Part shown: positions 7,165-15,950 of the stretch, in pieces
Layout: each line of letters opens with the position of its first letter
Numbering within the stretch: the stretch's first letter is position 1
Position numbers and translations under genes: made by a program
Notes under the pieces: generated by a model
Told to the model about the DNA's origin: nothing
What the model saw: the letters and a program-made list of their open reading frames with translations, nothing else
The model's database searches: none
NCBI GenBank assembly: GCA_037129555.1
Contig: JBAXUS010000047.1
Span: 1-35,839, forward strand
Source: JANXLS01 sp037129555
GTDB lineage: Bacteria > Planctomycetota > SZUA-567 > H5-PLA8
Length of the DNA: 35,839 nt
Direction of reading: 5' to 3'

Positions 7165-8088
7165 GTGCGCTCTATATTTCCTCTAATTTTCGTCCTGGGA
7201 CTGTCCTTCATCTCTCTGCATGCTGAAGAGCCCACCACGCCCAAGCCAGCAGAACCGGCCAAGAAAGACCTGCCAAAACTGCCGTGGCATCTCGCCGACA
7301 TTTGGTGGGAGTTCGAACAACCAACAGCACATTTCGAATCGCTCGACATGGACGTGACAATTGACCGCGATGTGCCCTCCACGGTCAATCTGTATGTCTC
7401 GCCATGCGGGTTGGGCGAATTGAGTGGAATCAAATTTTACGGTGGTTTGCAATCGAACGCGAACGGCTGGCCATCGAAGACCGAACACGTCCGCGCACAC
7501 ATGGGAAAAGGCTGCATCTTTTCGCGCTGGGGCAAAGGCAAACTGTCGGTCTCCCAAGCACGCGGAGCCGCTGATTCATATTACGAAGCGGCGGATTACG
7601 AAGGCGATTTCGTCAGCGTTCGGCGCCCATTTGTGTGGAACAAAGGCACGTACACATGGAGCCTCCGCGCGACGGATACGGAAGTGATCGACGGACAGGA
7701 TTACACGTGGATCAGCTGCTACGTCACGTCGCACGAAACGGGCGCTCAACGCTTCATCGGGAGTCTGAGATTTGAAGGAAAAGACCTGACGTTCTGGGCG
7801 CGACACGCCGCGTTTGTCGAAGTCTATTCGACGGCCAAAATTCCACACAGTGAAATCCCCAGCGTGAAAGTCACGTTCGGCTATCCGCGCATTAATGGTG
7901 AAGCGCCGAAGTTCAAAAAAGCGTACGTCAATCATCCGGGACCGGGCCAACAATCTGCGTCGCCGGATTGTTCAACCGCAGTCACAGATGGATCAAATGT
8001 CGTCGTGACAGTCGGCCCCATTTTCGAGCGCGAGGCAAAAGACCGACGCCATCCGCTGGTGTTGACGATGCCGACACCCGCAAAATAA
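7165..8088 (+). CDS. Secreted DUF3472-like protein
   Basis: A 307-residue exported protein; signal peptide at residues 1-20 (ending SLHA), then a Pro/Lys/Thr linker. The conserved part starts at LPWHLADIWWEFEQP and includes VTIDRDVPSTVNLYVSP, GIKFYGGLQSNANGW and EGDFVSVRRPFVWNKGTYTW. From memory these blocks resemble DUF3472, a beta-rich domain of unknown function in secreted proteins; the match needs a profile search. It uses a GTG start with only a weak AAGG upstream. Nearby genes do not reveal its substrate. A carbohydrate- or matrix-related role is possible but unsupported. Confidence 0.7.
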   Translation: MRSIFPLIFVLGLSFISLHAEEPTTPKPAEPAKKDLPKLPWHLADIWWEFEQPTAHFESLDMDVTIDRDVPSTVNLYVSPCGLGELSGIKFYGGLQSNANGWPSKTEHVRAHMGKGCIFSRWGKGKLSVSQARGAADSYYEAADYEGDFVSVRRPFVWNKGTYTWSLRATDTEVIDGQDYTWISCYVTSHETGAQRFIGSLRFEGKDLTFWARHAAFVEVYSTAKIPHSEIPSVKVTFGYPRINGEAPKFKKAYVNHPGPGQQSASPDCSTAVTDGSNVVVTVGPIFEREAKDRRHPLVLTMPTPAK

Positions 8089-8097
8089 TCGTTCAAG

Positions 8098-8120
8098 AGC
8101 CGCGCACGCAAGTAAGCGGC
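8098..8120. repeat. AGCCGC...GCGGC palindromic repeat
   Basis: A hairpin with AGCCGC and GCGGC arms around GCACGCAAGTAA. A close copy is at 13897-13920 in the same orientation (loop GCACAAGAGTAA). It is a dispersed element lying just after the DUF3472-like gene. Confidence 0.6.
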
Positions 8121-8295
8121 AAAATCCCTGGCGTTCAATATGTCCCATGCGGCAAATGAAACGCACTCGGAATTTCATTTTCAGCGGAACGGCTATTGCA
8201 ATTTCGCCGGGATTCGATTTACTTAACACATCCCGGCGCGTTTCGTTTGAAGCACTCATTGCACCGGCACTGTGAATTGATCAGAGGATGATTTT

Positions 8296-9540
8296 GTGAG
8301 CGATCCCGCCGCAGCAACCCCGACAGAGACTCGCGTACCGATTGGTCGCGCTGTGATTCCGCTGCAATTCGGCGAACAAGTGATCGTCAGCATTTTGTAC
8401 AACCACGACGCGAACCCGGTGCACCACCGCCCGGATCACGCGATTCAGTGGATGCTGGGATTGCTCGCAGCTCAAGGCGTCGGCGGCACGGACGGACTGC
8501 TTGCGAGCGCTGGGCCGGCCGAGCGGACCTACACGCTGGGAACGCGCTTGCTCGCGCATCAGGACATCGTGGTCATGCCGGGCGTGGCGCTCGCATCCAT
8601 CTGCTTCGAACGCTTCATCGATCCCAGCGAATTGACGACGAGCATCTCGACGACGTTCACGTATCCGTTGCTCGTCCCAACCAAGGGCGAAGTGGAAGTG
8701 ATCGTCGAAGCCTACGAAATACCGGACCCGACAAATTTGCCGGGATGCCGCAAGATTCAGATCGAAGCATTCGGCCCGAGTTTGACGGGTGTGCAGACGC
8801 GCTTGATGAAACTCGACGCCGTCGTCTTTCGCGCGGGCATGTCGCGCGATGACGTCTACGAACACACGGTCAAGCCGCAGTTCGAAGAACTGTCGAAGAC
8901 GGCGAACAAACTTCCAGGCATGCCGGAGTTGGCTCATCCGTCGTCGATCAGCCAGGAAGACCGGCGCCGTTACAATCGCATCGTCGAACCGGGCAGCGAT
9001 GCAAAAGCACGGCCGATCACTGAAGCGGCGTGGCAGTGCAAAATTCCGCGCGTACTGACAGAAGTTATCGATATTTTGAAACACAACGAACCGTATCAAA
9101 AGGAAGTCAGGACGCATTACGCGGGCCGGGCTGACGAAGCCGAGCGCATCGCGGCGATCCGTCGGTACGTTGAAAAGGAGCGGAAGTATAATTTGTTCGG
9201 AGACGACAAAGTCGCGCAACGTATCGAAAAACTCGCCGGGATGCAGCAGCATTTGTACGCCCGACAGCACACCGTGTTCGATCCGCGCCATTTCAAAGAC
9301 GGCGCGGAAGCGACGACGGCGGGGACTCAAATTCTATTAGATTTGCATCTGAGCGAAATCCGCCTCCGCCGCGCGATGCACCGCTTTTACACCTGCGGAA
9401 AGTTGAAGAGCGGTGAACCCGTATTCATGGGCGAATCGACGGTCATGGCGCAGCCATTGGTGACCAAGGAGCTGGCCAATTTCCTCTGTGAAATCAACCA
9501 TGCGTTTGATACGTTAAAACTCCTCGAGTACAAGCGGTAG
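8296..9540 (+). CDS. Unrecognised 414-residue cytoplasmic protein
   Basis: I do not recognise this family. The product has no signal peptide or membrane segment. The N-terminal half (about 15-190) looks alpha/beta, with VPIGRAVIPLQFGEQVIVSI, then HHRPDHAIQWMLGLLAAQG, and a beta-rich SISTTFTYPLL and EVEVIVEAYEIP. The C-terminal half (about 190-414) is mostly helical and charged (for example DEAERIAAIRRYVEKERKYN). GTG start with AGAGGA about 8 bp upstream. Coding is supported by sustained codon bias and a good ribosome site. It converges on the AT-hook-like gene with only 7 bp between stop codons and no clear terminator. A long open frame on the opposite strand is its shadow. Confidence 0.7.
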   Translation: MSDPAAATPTETRVPIGRAVIPLQFGEQVIVSILYNHDANPVHHRPDHAIQWMLGLLAAQGVGGTDGLLASAGPAERTYTLGTRLLAHQDIVVMPGVALASICFERFIDPSELTTSISTTFTYPLLVPTKGEVEVIVEAYEIPDPTNLPGCRKIQIEAFGPSLTGVQTRLMKLDAVVFRAGMSRDDVYEHTVKPQFEELSKTANKLPGMPELAHPSSISQEDRRRYNRIVEPGSDAKARPITEAAWQCKIPRVLTEVIDILKHNEPYQKEVRTHYAGRADEAERIAAIRRYVEKERKYNLFGDDKVAQRIEKLAGMQQHLYARQHTVFDPRHFKDGAEATTAGTQILLDLHLSEIRLRRAMHRFYTCGKLKSGEPVFMGESTVMAQPLVTKELANFLCEINHAFDTLKLLEYKR

Positions 9541-9547
9541 GAGCAGG

Positions 9548-9907
9548 TTAAACTTTCATACTTTGTAGTATCGCGATGGCGCGGTCGAGCGCCTCGTTGA
9601 TCCGTTTATTGGCAACATTGCTGACCAGAGACGCGATGGCGGAATCCAAGCCAGTCGTTGATAAATCAATCGCAGAAACCTTCATTGAATTCTTGCTGCC
9701 CGCAGGTCGGCCAGGTCGTCGCACGACGGAAGTCTGTCGTTTTTCATAGGCACGCATCAACTTGATGATGCCCTGAAGACTCCCAGCATATCCAAGATCC
9801 GTTGCGGCCTTATGCGCTTGCGCCCACGTTTTATGATCCGCACGTGCTTTGATCGCGGCTTGTACGATTTTATCTTTTAAATCGGGCGAATAGGAACCTC
9901 GTGGCAT
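9548..9907 (-). CDS. Small AT-hook-like DNA-binding protein
   Basis: A 119-residue protein from MPRGSYSPDL; this ATG has GGAG 8 bp upstream, so the 19-codon upstream extension is rejected. Residues 1-58 are helical (SPDLKDKIVQAAIKARADHK, then WAQAHKAATDLGYAGS), possibly a helix-turn-helix. Residues 63-73 read RRPGRPAGSKN, a good AT-hook-like core (GRP flanked by basic residues) that inserts in the minor groove of A/T-rich DNA. The rest (76-119) is a helical segment with many Ala and Ile, perhaps for dimer formation. The HEAT-repeat gene lies 83 bp upstream on the same strand. A role as nucleoid protein or local regulator is inference. Confidence 0.65.
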   Translation of the reverse strand: MPRGSYSPDLKDKIVQAAIKARADHKTWAQAHKAATDLGYAGSLQGIIKLMRAYEKRQTSVVRRPGRPAGSKNSMKVSAIDLSTTGLDSAIASLVSNVANKRINEALDRAIAILQSMKV

Positions 9908-9990
9908 GTAGCTTTCTCCGATAATTGGGTGAGTTGTGGATGTATTTATATCGACAACGACCACAAAAACGAGAGGTATTTAAAGCAAAT

Positions 9991-12627
9991 TTATCGAATG
10001 GTTTCAAGTATCTCTGCCGCGTGTTTACGAGCGACAGGATCGCGGTCTAAAAGCATGCGTTCAAGCGCTGGCCGAACGCTCTGCGCGATGGGAAGAAGTG
10101 CACGCTGGGCAGCTTGCACGACAACCGTTTCATCGGATTTTAATGCTCGCAGCAACGCAGATTCGACGCCCGGTGTGGTCGCGAAAAAAGTGCCGAGAGC
10201 ATCGATGGCGGCGACTCGTTTTGTAGACGGCACTCCGGGCAGCGTGAACGCGAAGAGGCGCGGGACGACGGTGATTGGGTCTGCTTTCATCCCGGCGAGC
10301 GTCATCAACATCCAGAATTGACCGGAGCTGGAGTTGCGTGAAAGCGCGTCTATCAGCAACGGGACTGCGGGTTCACCGATGTGAATGAGTGCGTCGCGCG
10401 CGGACTGGCAGACCGAGTCGTCACTGTCAGAAAGCGCGGCGATGAGCGCATCAGTTCGCTCGGGCGTTTCAGCGTCGAGACCGGGCCGCGACATTCCCAG
10501 CGCAGCGACCGCCCATCGTCGTCGCGATGCAAACAGGCTGGAGCGGATGACGCCGGATAAAAACGAAATCGCGCTGGGATCTTTTTCAGGGCCGATGGCG
10601 CGTATGGCTTCGAACGCGGCACGCGCTTCGTTTTCATTGGAACTCTGAGCCAATTCCAAAAGATCTGCAAGCGCACCCGAGGCGGTTGGCCCGAGCAATC
10701 CCAGCGCTTTAGCCGAACGTGCGCGGACAGCTGGCGATCCGCTGCGCAGGTATCCAATCAACGCGGGAAGGACTGTGTCGGCATGCGGCCTCAGCGCGCG
10801 GATGAGCGCTTTTTCAAACGCCGCATCGTCCGGCCACGCGTCCTCAGCCGCTGATTTCGCGAGAGCGTTTGACGCGGACGCGGCAACCGTTCCGAGATCG
10901 GCGAGGACTTCGACCGCACAAATCTGGCTGCGCGGTTCGGCGCTGAGCCAGTACGTCAGCGTCGGGATGGCTGGAGCCGCCACCGCTCCGAACGCTCCAA
11001 GCGCGCGGGCCGCTGAGCGTTGAACTTTGACGTCCGGATCGTTAAGCGATTTCAAGAGCTCAACTGGGACGACGGCACTGTTGCGATGCACTCGCAGCGC
11101 CAGCGCGGCATCAGCGCGTTCAAACGCAGACGCACTTGAGAGCAAAGCAATCAATCGTTCTTCAGGCAGCGAATCGAGCGGCGACACACACGGCGCATCG
11201 CCGGGTCCACGCGAAACGTTCAAGACTGCGAGCGTGGCGGCGCGTTGAAATTCGATGGATGATATCTGAGTGATTTTTGATTCAGTGCCTTTATCGATGG
11301 GAGCCGCAGCCTTTAAAAGCGCGTCGCGCGAGTTACTTGCGGCGGGACCGAGACGGTTCAATGTTTGGACTGCCAGGACACGAACGTCGTCATCCTTATC
11401 ACGCAATCGCGCCGCGATGTCGGGAAGGCAATCATCGAGCGAGATCGGAATCAGCGGCATTTGCGAACGCACTAGTTTGTTTGCGTCGCTGGGATCGGGG
11501 GCGACGTGACGCACGAGTGTTTTCAATGCCGTGAAACGCGCTGCGACACTGTCGGAACGCAACGCTTTACGCAGTGCGGGCAGCGCATCTTTCCCCGCGT
11601 CAAACAGAATATCGTCGGGAGTGCGGGCATGAAACGGCGCGAGCGGATCGGGTCGCGCCGCGAGATTATCAGCGACAAGTTCGAGCACCGCCGGGTCGTG
11701 CGAATTGAGCGCAGCGGCTGCGAAAAGTGCCGCGTCTCGTGCGCGGCGGTCGGGTTCTTTTCGAGCCGCTTGAAGCAGTGCAGGGAGCGCGCGCTGGGCC
11801 GAGTTCTGCATGTGGCCCAGCGCGTCCGCCGCTGCCGCACGAGCGAGCGGCGAGCCATTTTGCAGCGCCCGGACGAGAGGTTCAACGCCGAGCGTTCCGA
11901 GCGCTTGCAGCGCGGATGCCGCATCTTTGGCATCACGCGACATCAACGCCGCTTTCGCGAGCGTCTCAAGCGGGAGTGGCAATGCAGGTGCGGCGGATGG
12001 AGTCCGTGGCGTTTGTTTCGAACGACCGGGTTCTGATTTAATAACCGGTTGAGGTTCCAGCTGTGCTGGGACGTCGTTGTATTTCTCGGCCATCGCGAGA
12101 ACGATCAGCGCGTCAAAAGCATCGCGGCGCACGTCAGCGCTCGCATCGGACGCGGCTGCGATGACGGCGCTGCGGACGTTTCCTGATGTCGGAGCGATTT
12201 GAATCAGCGCTCGGCACGCGGCGGCTCGAACGAGCGCGGATTCGCGCTGCGCTGCGAGCAAAAGCAGGAGCGGCGGTTCAGCGGCTTTTGCGTCAGGACC
12301 GATCTTGGCGAGCGCGCGGAGGGCGAGGCGAAGCGTGTCAGCGTCTTTCGTTTCTTTGAGAACCGCAAGCAGTTCCTCGACTGCGGTCTCGTTGCCCTGG
12401 GGCAAAGGTAAGACTTCAGCGAGCGCATCAAGCGAGAGTTTTAAGCGCGCAGGTTCGTCGCGCGTTTGAAGCACGGCAAGCCACTCGGCGGCCGTTTTAT
12501 GTTTGAAGCGAGCAAGCGGCGAAAACGCGTCAGGAATGGCGTCCGGTTGCGCGGGGAGAACCTCGGCGCAATAGGCGGAGAGCGAGGTGACGAGGAGCAA
12601 CGTGAGAACGAATCGTGCGCGGGGCAT
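9991..12627 (-). CDS. Large exported HEAT-repeat protein
   Basis: An 878-residue protein if started at MPRARFVLTLLLVTSLSAYC; a GTG 12 codons upstream is also possible. The chosen start opens straight into a signal peptide (cleavage near AYCA). Almost all the rest is repeated paired helices of the PBS-lyase/HEAT type. Recurring blocks include AVRARSAKALGLLGP, DVKVQRSAARALGAFG, PLARAAAADALGHM and VCQSARDALIHIGEPAVP, with about 35-40 residues per unit. Such solenoids bind proteins and have no catalytic role of their own. The gene has no Shine-Dalgarno site; GTGACA-18 bp-TACATC lies 5 bp before the ATG, so a leaderless mRNA is possible. It is separated from the DUF3299 gene by a hairpin. Confidence 0.8.
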   Translation of the reverse strand: MPRARFVLTLLLVTSLSAYCAEVLPAQPDAIPDAFSPLARFKHKTAAEWLAVLQTRDEPARLKLSLDALAEVLPLPQGNETAVEELLAVLKETKDADTLRLALRALAKIGPDAKAAEPPLLLLLAAQRESALVRAAACRALIQIAPTSGNVRSAVIAAASDASADVRRDAFDALIVLAMAEKYNDVPAQLEPQPVIKSEPGRSKQTPRTPSAAPALPLPLETLAKAALMSRDAKDAASALQALGTLGVEPLVRALQNGSPLARAAAADALGHMQNSAQRALPALLQAARKEPDRRARDAALFAAAALNSHDPAVLELVADNLAARPDPLAPFHARTPDDILFDAGKDALPALRKALRSDSVAARFTALKTLVRHVAPDPSDANKLVRSQMPLIPISLDDCLPDIAARLRDKDDDVRVLAVQTLNRLGPAASNSRDALLKAAAPIDKGTESKITQISSIEFQRAATLAVLNVSRGPGDAPCVSPLDSLPEERLIALLSSASAFERADAALALRVHRNSAVVPVELLKSLNDPDVKVQRSAARALGAFGAVAAPAIPTLTYWLSAEPRSQICAVEVLADLGTVAASASNALAKSAAEDAWPDDAAFEKALIRALRPHADTVLPALIGYLRSGSPAVRARSAKALGLLGPTASGALADLLELAQSSNENEARAAFEAIRAIGPEKDPSAISFLSGVIRSSLFASRRRWAVAALGMSRPGLDAETPERTDALIAALSDSDDSVCQSARDALIHIGEPAVPLLIDALSRNSSSGQFWMLMTLAGMKADPITVVPRLFAFTLPGVPSTKRVAAIDALGTFFATTPGVESALLRALKSDETVVVQAAQRALLPIAQSVRPALERMLLDRDPVARKHAAEILETIR

Positions 12628-12672
12628 AATAGGATGTACACACATGCGCGGAGAATTTGTCACGCGATAATA

Positions 12673-12703
12673 AAGTAGGACGGGCCATAAGCCCGCCCTA
12701 CTT
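12673..12703 (-). terminator. Hairpin ending the ABC/DUF3299 operon
   Basis: AAGTAGGACGGGC (12673-12685) pairs with GCCCGCCCTACTT (12691-12703), 13 bp with one A:C mismatch, 7 bp after the DUF3299 stop on the minus strand. There is only a weak T tail. It may also be a dispersed palindrome. Confidence 0.6.
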
Positions 12704-12710
12704 ACTTTGC

Positions 12711-13331
12711 TTACAAATCCAGCGGCCCGGCGACATCTTCGGATTCGATGCGGTAGATGCTTTGCACTTCGCCGCTGTCGATTAGTTCCCCGACATCAAG
12801 GCTGCCGAAAACAGTGACCGGTTGATCCTGAATCACGCGCGCAGATTTGCCCGCTTTCATCTTGACGCTGACCCATTCATTCATGCGCGGCATGCGACCG
12901 AAGCAGCACAACGACTGGTCTTTGACGAGCAGGAATTTGGTGGACTTCCCGTTCTTTAAATCGATCGGAACCATGAAACCTTGCAGCGCGATTTTCTTGG
13001 TACTGAGATCTTTGATCGGCTGCGGGATTTGCTCCTTCGTGGATTTCGTCGCCTTTTCGTCGAGCGCCGGGAGTTCGTAGTAGAAGCTCGACAACGTGGT
13101 GAACGAAACGGGGAGAAAATCGGACGAGTCGGCGGCATGCGCAGCAGGGGCAGCAGCAAGTGTCGCGGTCGTGCCTGGAGTGGTTGCCGGGATGGTTGCG
13201 ACGGATTTCGTCGCCGGCGCGGATTTGTGAGTCAGCCAGTACGTCATGGATGCACCGAGCGCAATGCAAAGAATTGCGCCAAGAGCGATCATGATGTCGC
13301 TGCCTTTGCTCGGGGAGTCGGAAGTGCTCAT
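12711..13331 (-). CDS. Membrane-anchored DUF3299 protein of the metal-type ABC operon
   Basis: A 206-residue protein from MSTSDSPSKG, chosen for AAGGA 7 bp upstream. One membrane anchor is at about 13-34, followed by an Ala/Thr/Pro linker to about residue 68. The DUF3299 domain covers about 75-206: SSFYYELPALDEK, ALQGFMVPIDLKNGKS, FLLVKDQSLCCFGRMPRMNE and VTVFGSLDVGELIDSG. The adjacent C142-C143 pair in LCCFGRMP is a family feature and could bind metal. It is the last gene of the operon after the His-rich protein, permease and ATPase. This DUF3299 + ATPase + FtsX-permease set matches the zinc-starvation operon PA4063-PA4066 of Pseudomonas and the zrg system of Vibrio, as recalled. A periplasmic zinc-handling role is therefore inferred. 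Confidence 0.85.
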   Translation of the reverse strand: MSTSDSPSKGSDIMIALGAILCIALGASMTYWLTHKSAPATKSVATIPATTPGTTATLAAAPAAHAADSSDFLPVSFTTLSSFYYELPALDEKATKSTKEQIPQPIKDLSTKKIALQGFMVPIDLKNGKSTKFLLVKDQSLCCFGRMPRMNEWVSVKMKAGKSARVIQDQPVTVFGSLDVGELIDSGEVQSIYRIESEDVAGPLDL

Positions 13332-13381
13332 GGGATGTTCCTTGAAAAGGTTTGGACCAAATGACGATTCGGATTTCGGAG

Positions 13382-13405
13382 CACTGGCAGGGGTACCTGC
13401 CAGTG
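13382..13405. repeat. CACTGGCAGG palindrome with GGTA centre
   Basis: A perfect palindrome: CACTGGCAGG (13382-13391), GGTA, CCTGCCAGTG (13396-13405). It lies between the His-rich and DUF3299 genes inside the operon. An element of the same design, CACGGAGCAG-TACC-CTGCTCCGTG, is at 25792-25815. Confidence 0.7.
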
Positions 13406-13423
13406 CCACACGGGGACGAATAC

Positions 13424-13873
13424 CTATTCATTTCCTTTTGGGAAATTGAATTTTGTGTTTTCGAACGACTTGCCTTTTACGGTGATCGAGGTGACGACGG
13501 CATCGAAAACGGAGAGACCTTTGAGTGCGTCGTTTTGGGCGGAGAACTCGGACGTGTCGCCTTCTTTTTCGCCGCTCAACACGCTGGCCTGAGCTTTAAG
13601 TGTGAAACTGAACGCGGCGTTTTTGTCCGATGTCGTGACGTTGATCACGATTTCTTTCTGCGCGACGCGGACCGCTTTGTCCGCATGGCCATCGAGCACG
13701 TAACCTGCGACCTTACCGGTCTTGGCGTCGATGACCAATTCAAGATGCGCGAATTCCTCGCCGAATTCGATGAGTGTGCCTTTGTGCGGGGCGTGGTGTT
13801 CGTGCGCGTGGGCCGTGGCGAACGAGAGTGCCAATGTCAATGCAAAGACGGACAGGGCGATGTTTCGAATCAT
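13424..13873 (-). CDS. Periplasmic His-rich metal-binding-type protein
   Basis: A 149-residue protein from MIRNIALSVF, with AAAGGAG 9 bp upstream (an 11-codon extension is rejected). Residues 1-23 are a signal peptide. The mature N-terminus is AHEHHAPHKG, with His at 24, 26, 27 and 30, and another at 43 (EEFAHLELVIDAKTG). The rest is beta-rich with YVLDGHADKAVRVAQ. Proteins of this build, a His cluster followed by a small beta domain, often sit beside metal transporters and bind Zn or Cu. Here it lies between the FtsX-type permease and the DUF3299 gene. It would fill the place of the His-rich first protein (PA4063/ZrgA type), though it does not look like DUF2796 itself. Confidence 0.75.
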   Translation of the reverse strand: MIRNIALSVFALTLALSFATAHAHEHHAPHKGTLIEFGEEFAHLELVIDAKTGKVAGYVLDGHADKAVRVAQKEIVINVTTSDKNAAFSFTLKAQASVLSGEKEGDTSEFSAQNDALKGLSVFDAVVTSITVKGKSFENTKFNFPKGNE

Positions 13874-13896
13874 ATTTTCGTGCTCCTTTGTTGATG

Positions 13897-13920
13897 AGCC
13901 GCGCACAAGAGTAAGCGGCT
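13897..13920. repeat. AGCCGC...GCGGCT palindromic repeat
   Basis: A copy of the element at 8098-8120 (6-bp arms, loop GCACAAGAGTAA). It is located between the permease and the His-rich gene within the operon. Confidence 0.6.
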
Positions 13921-13931
13921 TGTTTTTAAAT

Positions 13932-15242
13932 TTACGAAACCGGCGTCAAGTTCGACGCCACATCAGTTCCGTATGCTTTCAATGCCGGGACGATTCCCGA
14001 CATCGCTCCAATGAGTGTCATGCCGAGCGGGGCCATCCAGAGCACGGGATGGAACTGGAGAACGTCCAGTACCACGCCGGTGTTTTGGCGGATGACGACT
14101 GCCGCTCCTGACAAAATAATCGTGTGGACGAGATAGCCGCAAAGGCTGCCGAGCGCGGCGATGGAAGCGGCTTCGGCGACGATGGCTCCGAAGACAGTCC
14201 CGCGCCGAGCTCCGAGCGCGCGCAGGATTGCGAACTCGCGGCGGCGTTCATTCATCGTGTTGTAAATGCTCGCCAGAATCGATCCCGCCGACACGAGCAC
14301 GACGAGGTACGCGATCAGTTCGAGGACTTTATCGATCCAGCCGATTTTGTTAAACAGGTCATTCATCGATTCTGCAATCGGCCACGCGAGTGTCGCTTCT
14401 TTGCCTTGGTTGTTGACCTGCTGTTTCATGCTCATGCCAGAAATCGGTGAATTGAATTTGATCATCACCGCGCTGACTTCCTTGAACTCGTCGGGAATGT
14501 CCTCTCCGGCTTTCGCTTCGACTTCAGAGACAATCGCTTTCTTCAACGGATTGGTGCTTTCGGTCGCCGTGACTTTTTTGCCGTAATGACCCTTCATGCG
14601 GTAGACCCAGTCGATAGGAATCCAGACGACGCGGTCGTTGGGCGTGTTGGTTGGGGCGAGGATTCCGACGACAGTGAATTCCTCATCGTGCTGGGTTTTC
14701 TCATCAAAATAAAGTCCGTGAAATGGCTTGAAGATGTCGCCGACTTTGAGGCCGAGTTTTTGCGCAGCGTAACTGCCGAGGACACCTTCGCGCTTTGCGT
14801 CGGGCCCGGATTTGGGTTCGGCGAAAATGCGTCCGGATTCGGGCGTGAGCTTCTTGCCTTCCTGATATTCAAACTCGGTGAAGACTTCGGACGTCGTCCC
14901 AACGATGCGGAATCCGCGCAGGTTGTCGCCGACGGCGTAGGGCACGGCGAGCTTGACGCGCGGATCTTTTTTGACGGCTTGATAGTACGCCCACGAAATA
15001 TTGCCCGGGGACGTTTCCAATTGGAAGACGGTGTTTAGCACGAGCTGCAACTGGCTGCCGCGCGCGCCGAGGACGGCGTCGTATCCGACAGTGCCTCCGG
15101 TGAACGCGTCGTGAGCCTGGTCGCGGACGCAGAAGACGGACATCACGAGGCCGGTCGCGAGTGCCACGGAAAGAATCGTGACGAGCGTCGACAGCGCGTG
15201 CTGGCGCAGACTGCGGCGGACGATAAGAAAGATTCCATTCAT
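13932..15242 (-). CDS. FtsX/MacB-type ABC transporter permease
   Basis: A 436-residue permease of the FtsX/MacB type. One membrane helix (about 16-38, STLVTILSVALATGLVMSVF) is followed by a large periplasmic domain (about 40-300). Three helices close the protein, the first two separated by the family motif YNTMNERRREFAILRALGA. In this class the ATPase drives movement of periplasmic partners rather than classical import. The periplasmic domain includes PNDRVVWIPIDWVYRMKGHY, typical of the PCD-type domain. It lies 16 bp after the ATPase gene and shares its operon. GGAG is 10 bp before the start. In the PA4063-PA4066-like arrangement the substrate process is linked to zinc limitation; that is inference from gene content. 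Confidence 0.9.
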   Translation of the reverse strand: MNGIFLIVRRSLRQHALSTLVTILSVALATGLVMSVFCVRDQAHDAFTGGTVGYDAVLGARGSQLQLVLNTVFQLETSPGNISWAYYQAVKKDPRVKLAVPYAVGDNLRGFRIVGTTSEVFTEFEYQEGKKLTPESGRIFAEPKSGPDAKREGVLGSYAAQKLGLKVGDIFKPFHGLYFDEKTQHDEEFTVVGILAPTNTPNDRVVWIPIDWVYRMKGHYGKKVTATESTNPLKKAIVSEVEAKAGEDIPDEFKEVSAVMIKFNSPISGMSMKQQVNNQGKEATLAWPIAESMNDLFNKIGWIDKVLELIAYLVVLVSAGSILASIYNTMNERRREFAILRALGARRGTVFGAIVAEAASIAALGSLCGYLVHTIILSGAAVVIRQNTGVVLDVLQFHPVLWMAPLGMTLIGAMSGIVPALKAYGTDVASNLTPVS

Positions 15243-15258
15243 TGAGTCGGGACTCCAA

Positions 15259-15918
15259 TTATTTGATGTTGACGTCCGTCAGGTTCCGGACGTTTTCGAA
15301 CGCTCCAAGGACTTCGCGGTCGTGGCTGACGAGCAGCAGCGCCGCTCCGTTTTCAGTGCAAGCTTCGCGAATCAGTTTCAGCGATTCCTTTGCGTTGCGA
15401 TGGTCCAGGTTTCCAGTCGGTTCGTCAGCGAGGACGAGCTTGGGTTTATTCGCGAGCGCTCGGGCGACAGCCACGCGCTGCTGCTGTCCGACCGAGAGTT
15501 GACGCGGAAAATAATTCAAGCGGTCGCCGAGTCCGACGCGTTCGAGCAAGTGCTTCGCGCGGGCGTAATCAGCTCCCGGTCCGAACATCATGCCGAGCGC
15601 AACGTTCTCCAGAGCCGTGTAACCTTGAAGGAGGTTGAACGTCTGAAAGACGTAGCCGATGGTCTGCGCACGCAACGTATCTCGCGCGGATTCGGAGAGT
15701 GACGTAAGCGACTTTCCGTCGAGCACAATCGTACCAGAGTCGGCTTGCAGGATACCGGCGATGAGATTGAGAAACGTCGTTTTCCCGGAACCGCTTTGGC
15801 CTTCAAGGGCGACTTGCTCGCCTTCTTTCAATGCAAAACGGGGGACGTTGACGACCGTATTTTTCTCACCATCAGGGGAAATGTAGGACTTCGTCAGGCC
15901 TTCGATTTCAAGAAGCAT
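15259..15918 (-). CDS. LolD/MacB-type ABC transporter ATPase
   Basis: A 219-residue ATPase with every motif intact: Walker A GQSGSGKT at 40-47, Q-loop near QTFNLLQG (92-99), signature LSVGQQQRVA (141-150), Walker B LVLADEPTGNLD (161-172) and H-loop SHD (198-200). The LADEPTGNLD form and the short length are typical of LolD/MacB/FtsE-type ATPases that pair with FtsX-type permeases. That agrees with the next gene in the operon. Its product should sit on the cytoplasmic face of the inner membrane. The 178-bp gap before it holds a GCGAAT repeat, so an internal promoter is possible. Confidence 0.92.
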   Translation of the reverse strand: MLLEIEGLTKSYISPDGEKNTVVNVPRFALKEGEQVALEGQSGSGKTTFLNLIAGILQADSGTIVLDGKSLTSLSESARDTLRAQTIGYVFQTFNLLQGYTALENVALGMMFGPGADYARAKHLLERVGLGDRLNYFPRQLSVGQQQRVAVARALANKPKLVLADEPTGNLDHRNAKESLKLIREACTENGAALLLVSHDREVLGAFENVRNLTDVNIK

Positions 15919-15950
15919 AAAGGGACACCCAAGTGAAAAGCTTGAACATC

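Noticed and set aside
8281..9330. Long minus-strand frame (349 codons)
   Set aside because: Arg/Phe/Asp-rich shadow of the 414-residue gene, which has the better ribosome site and codon use.
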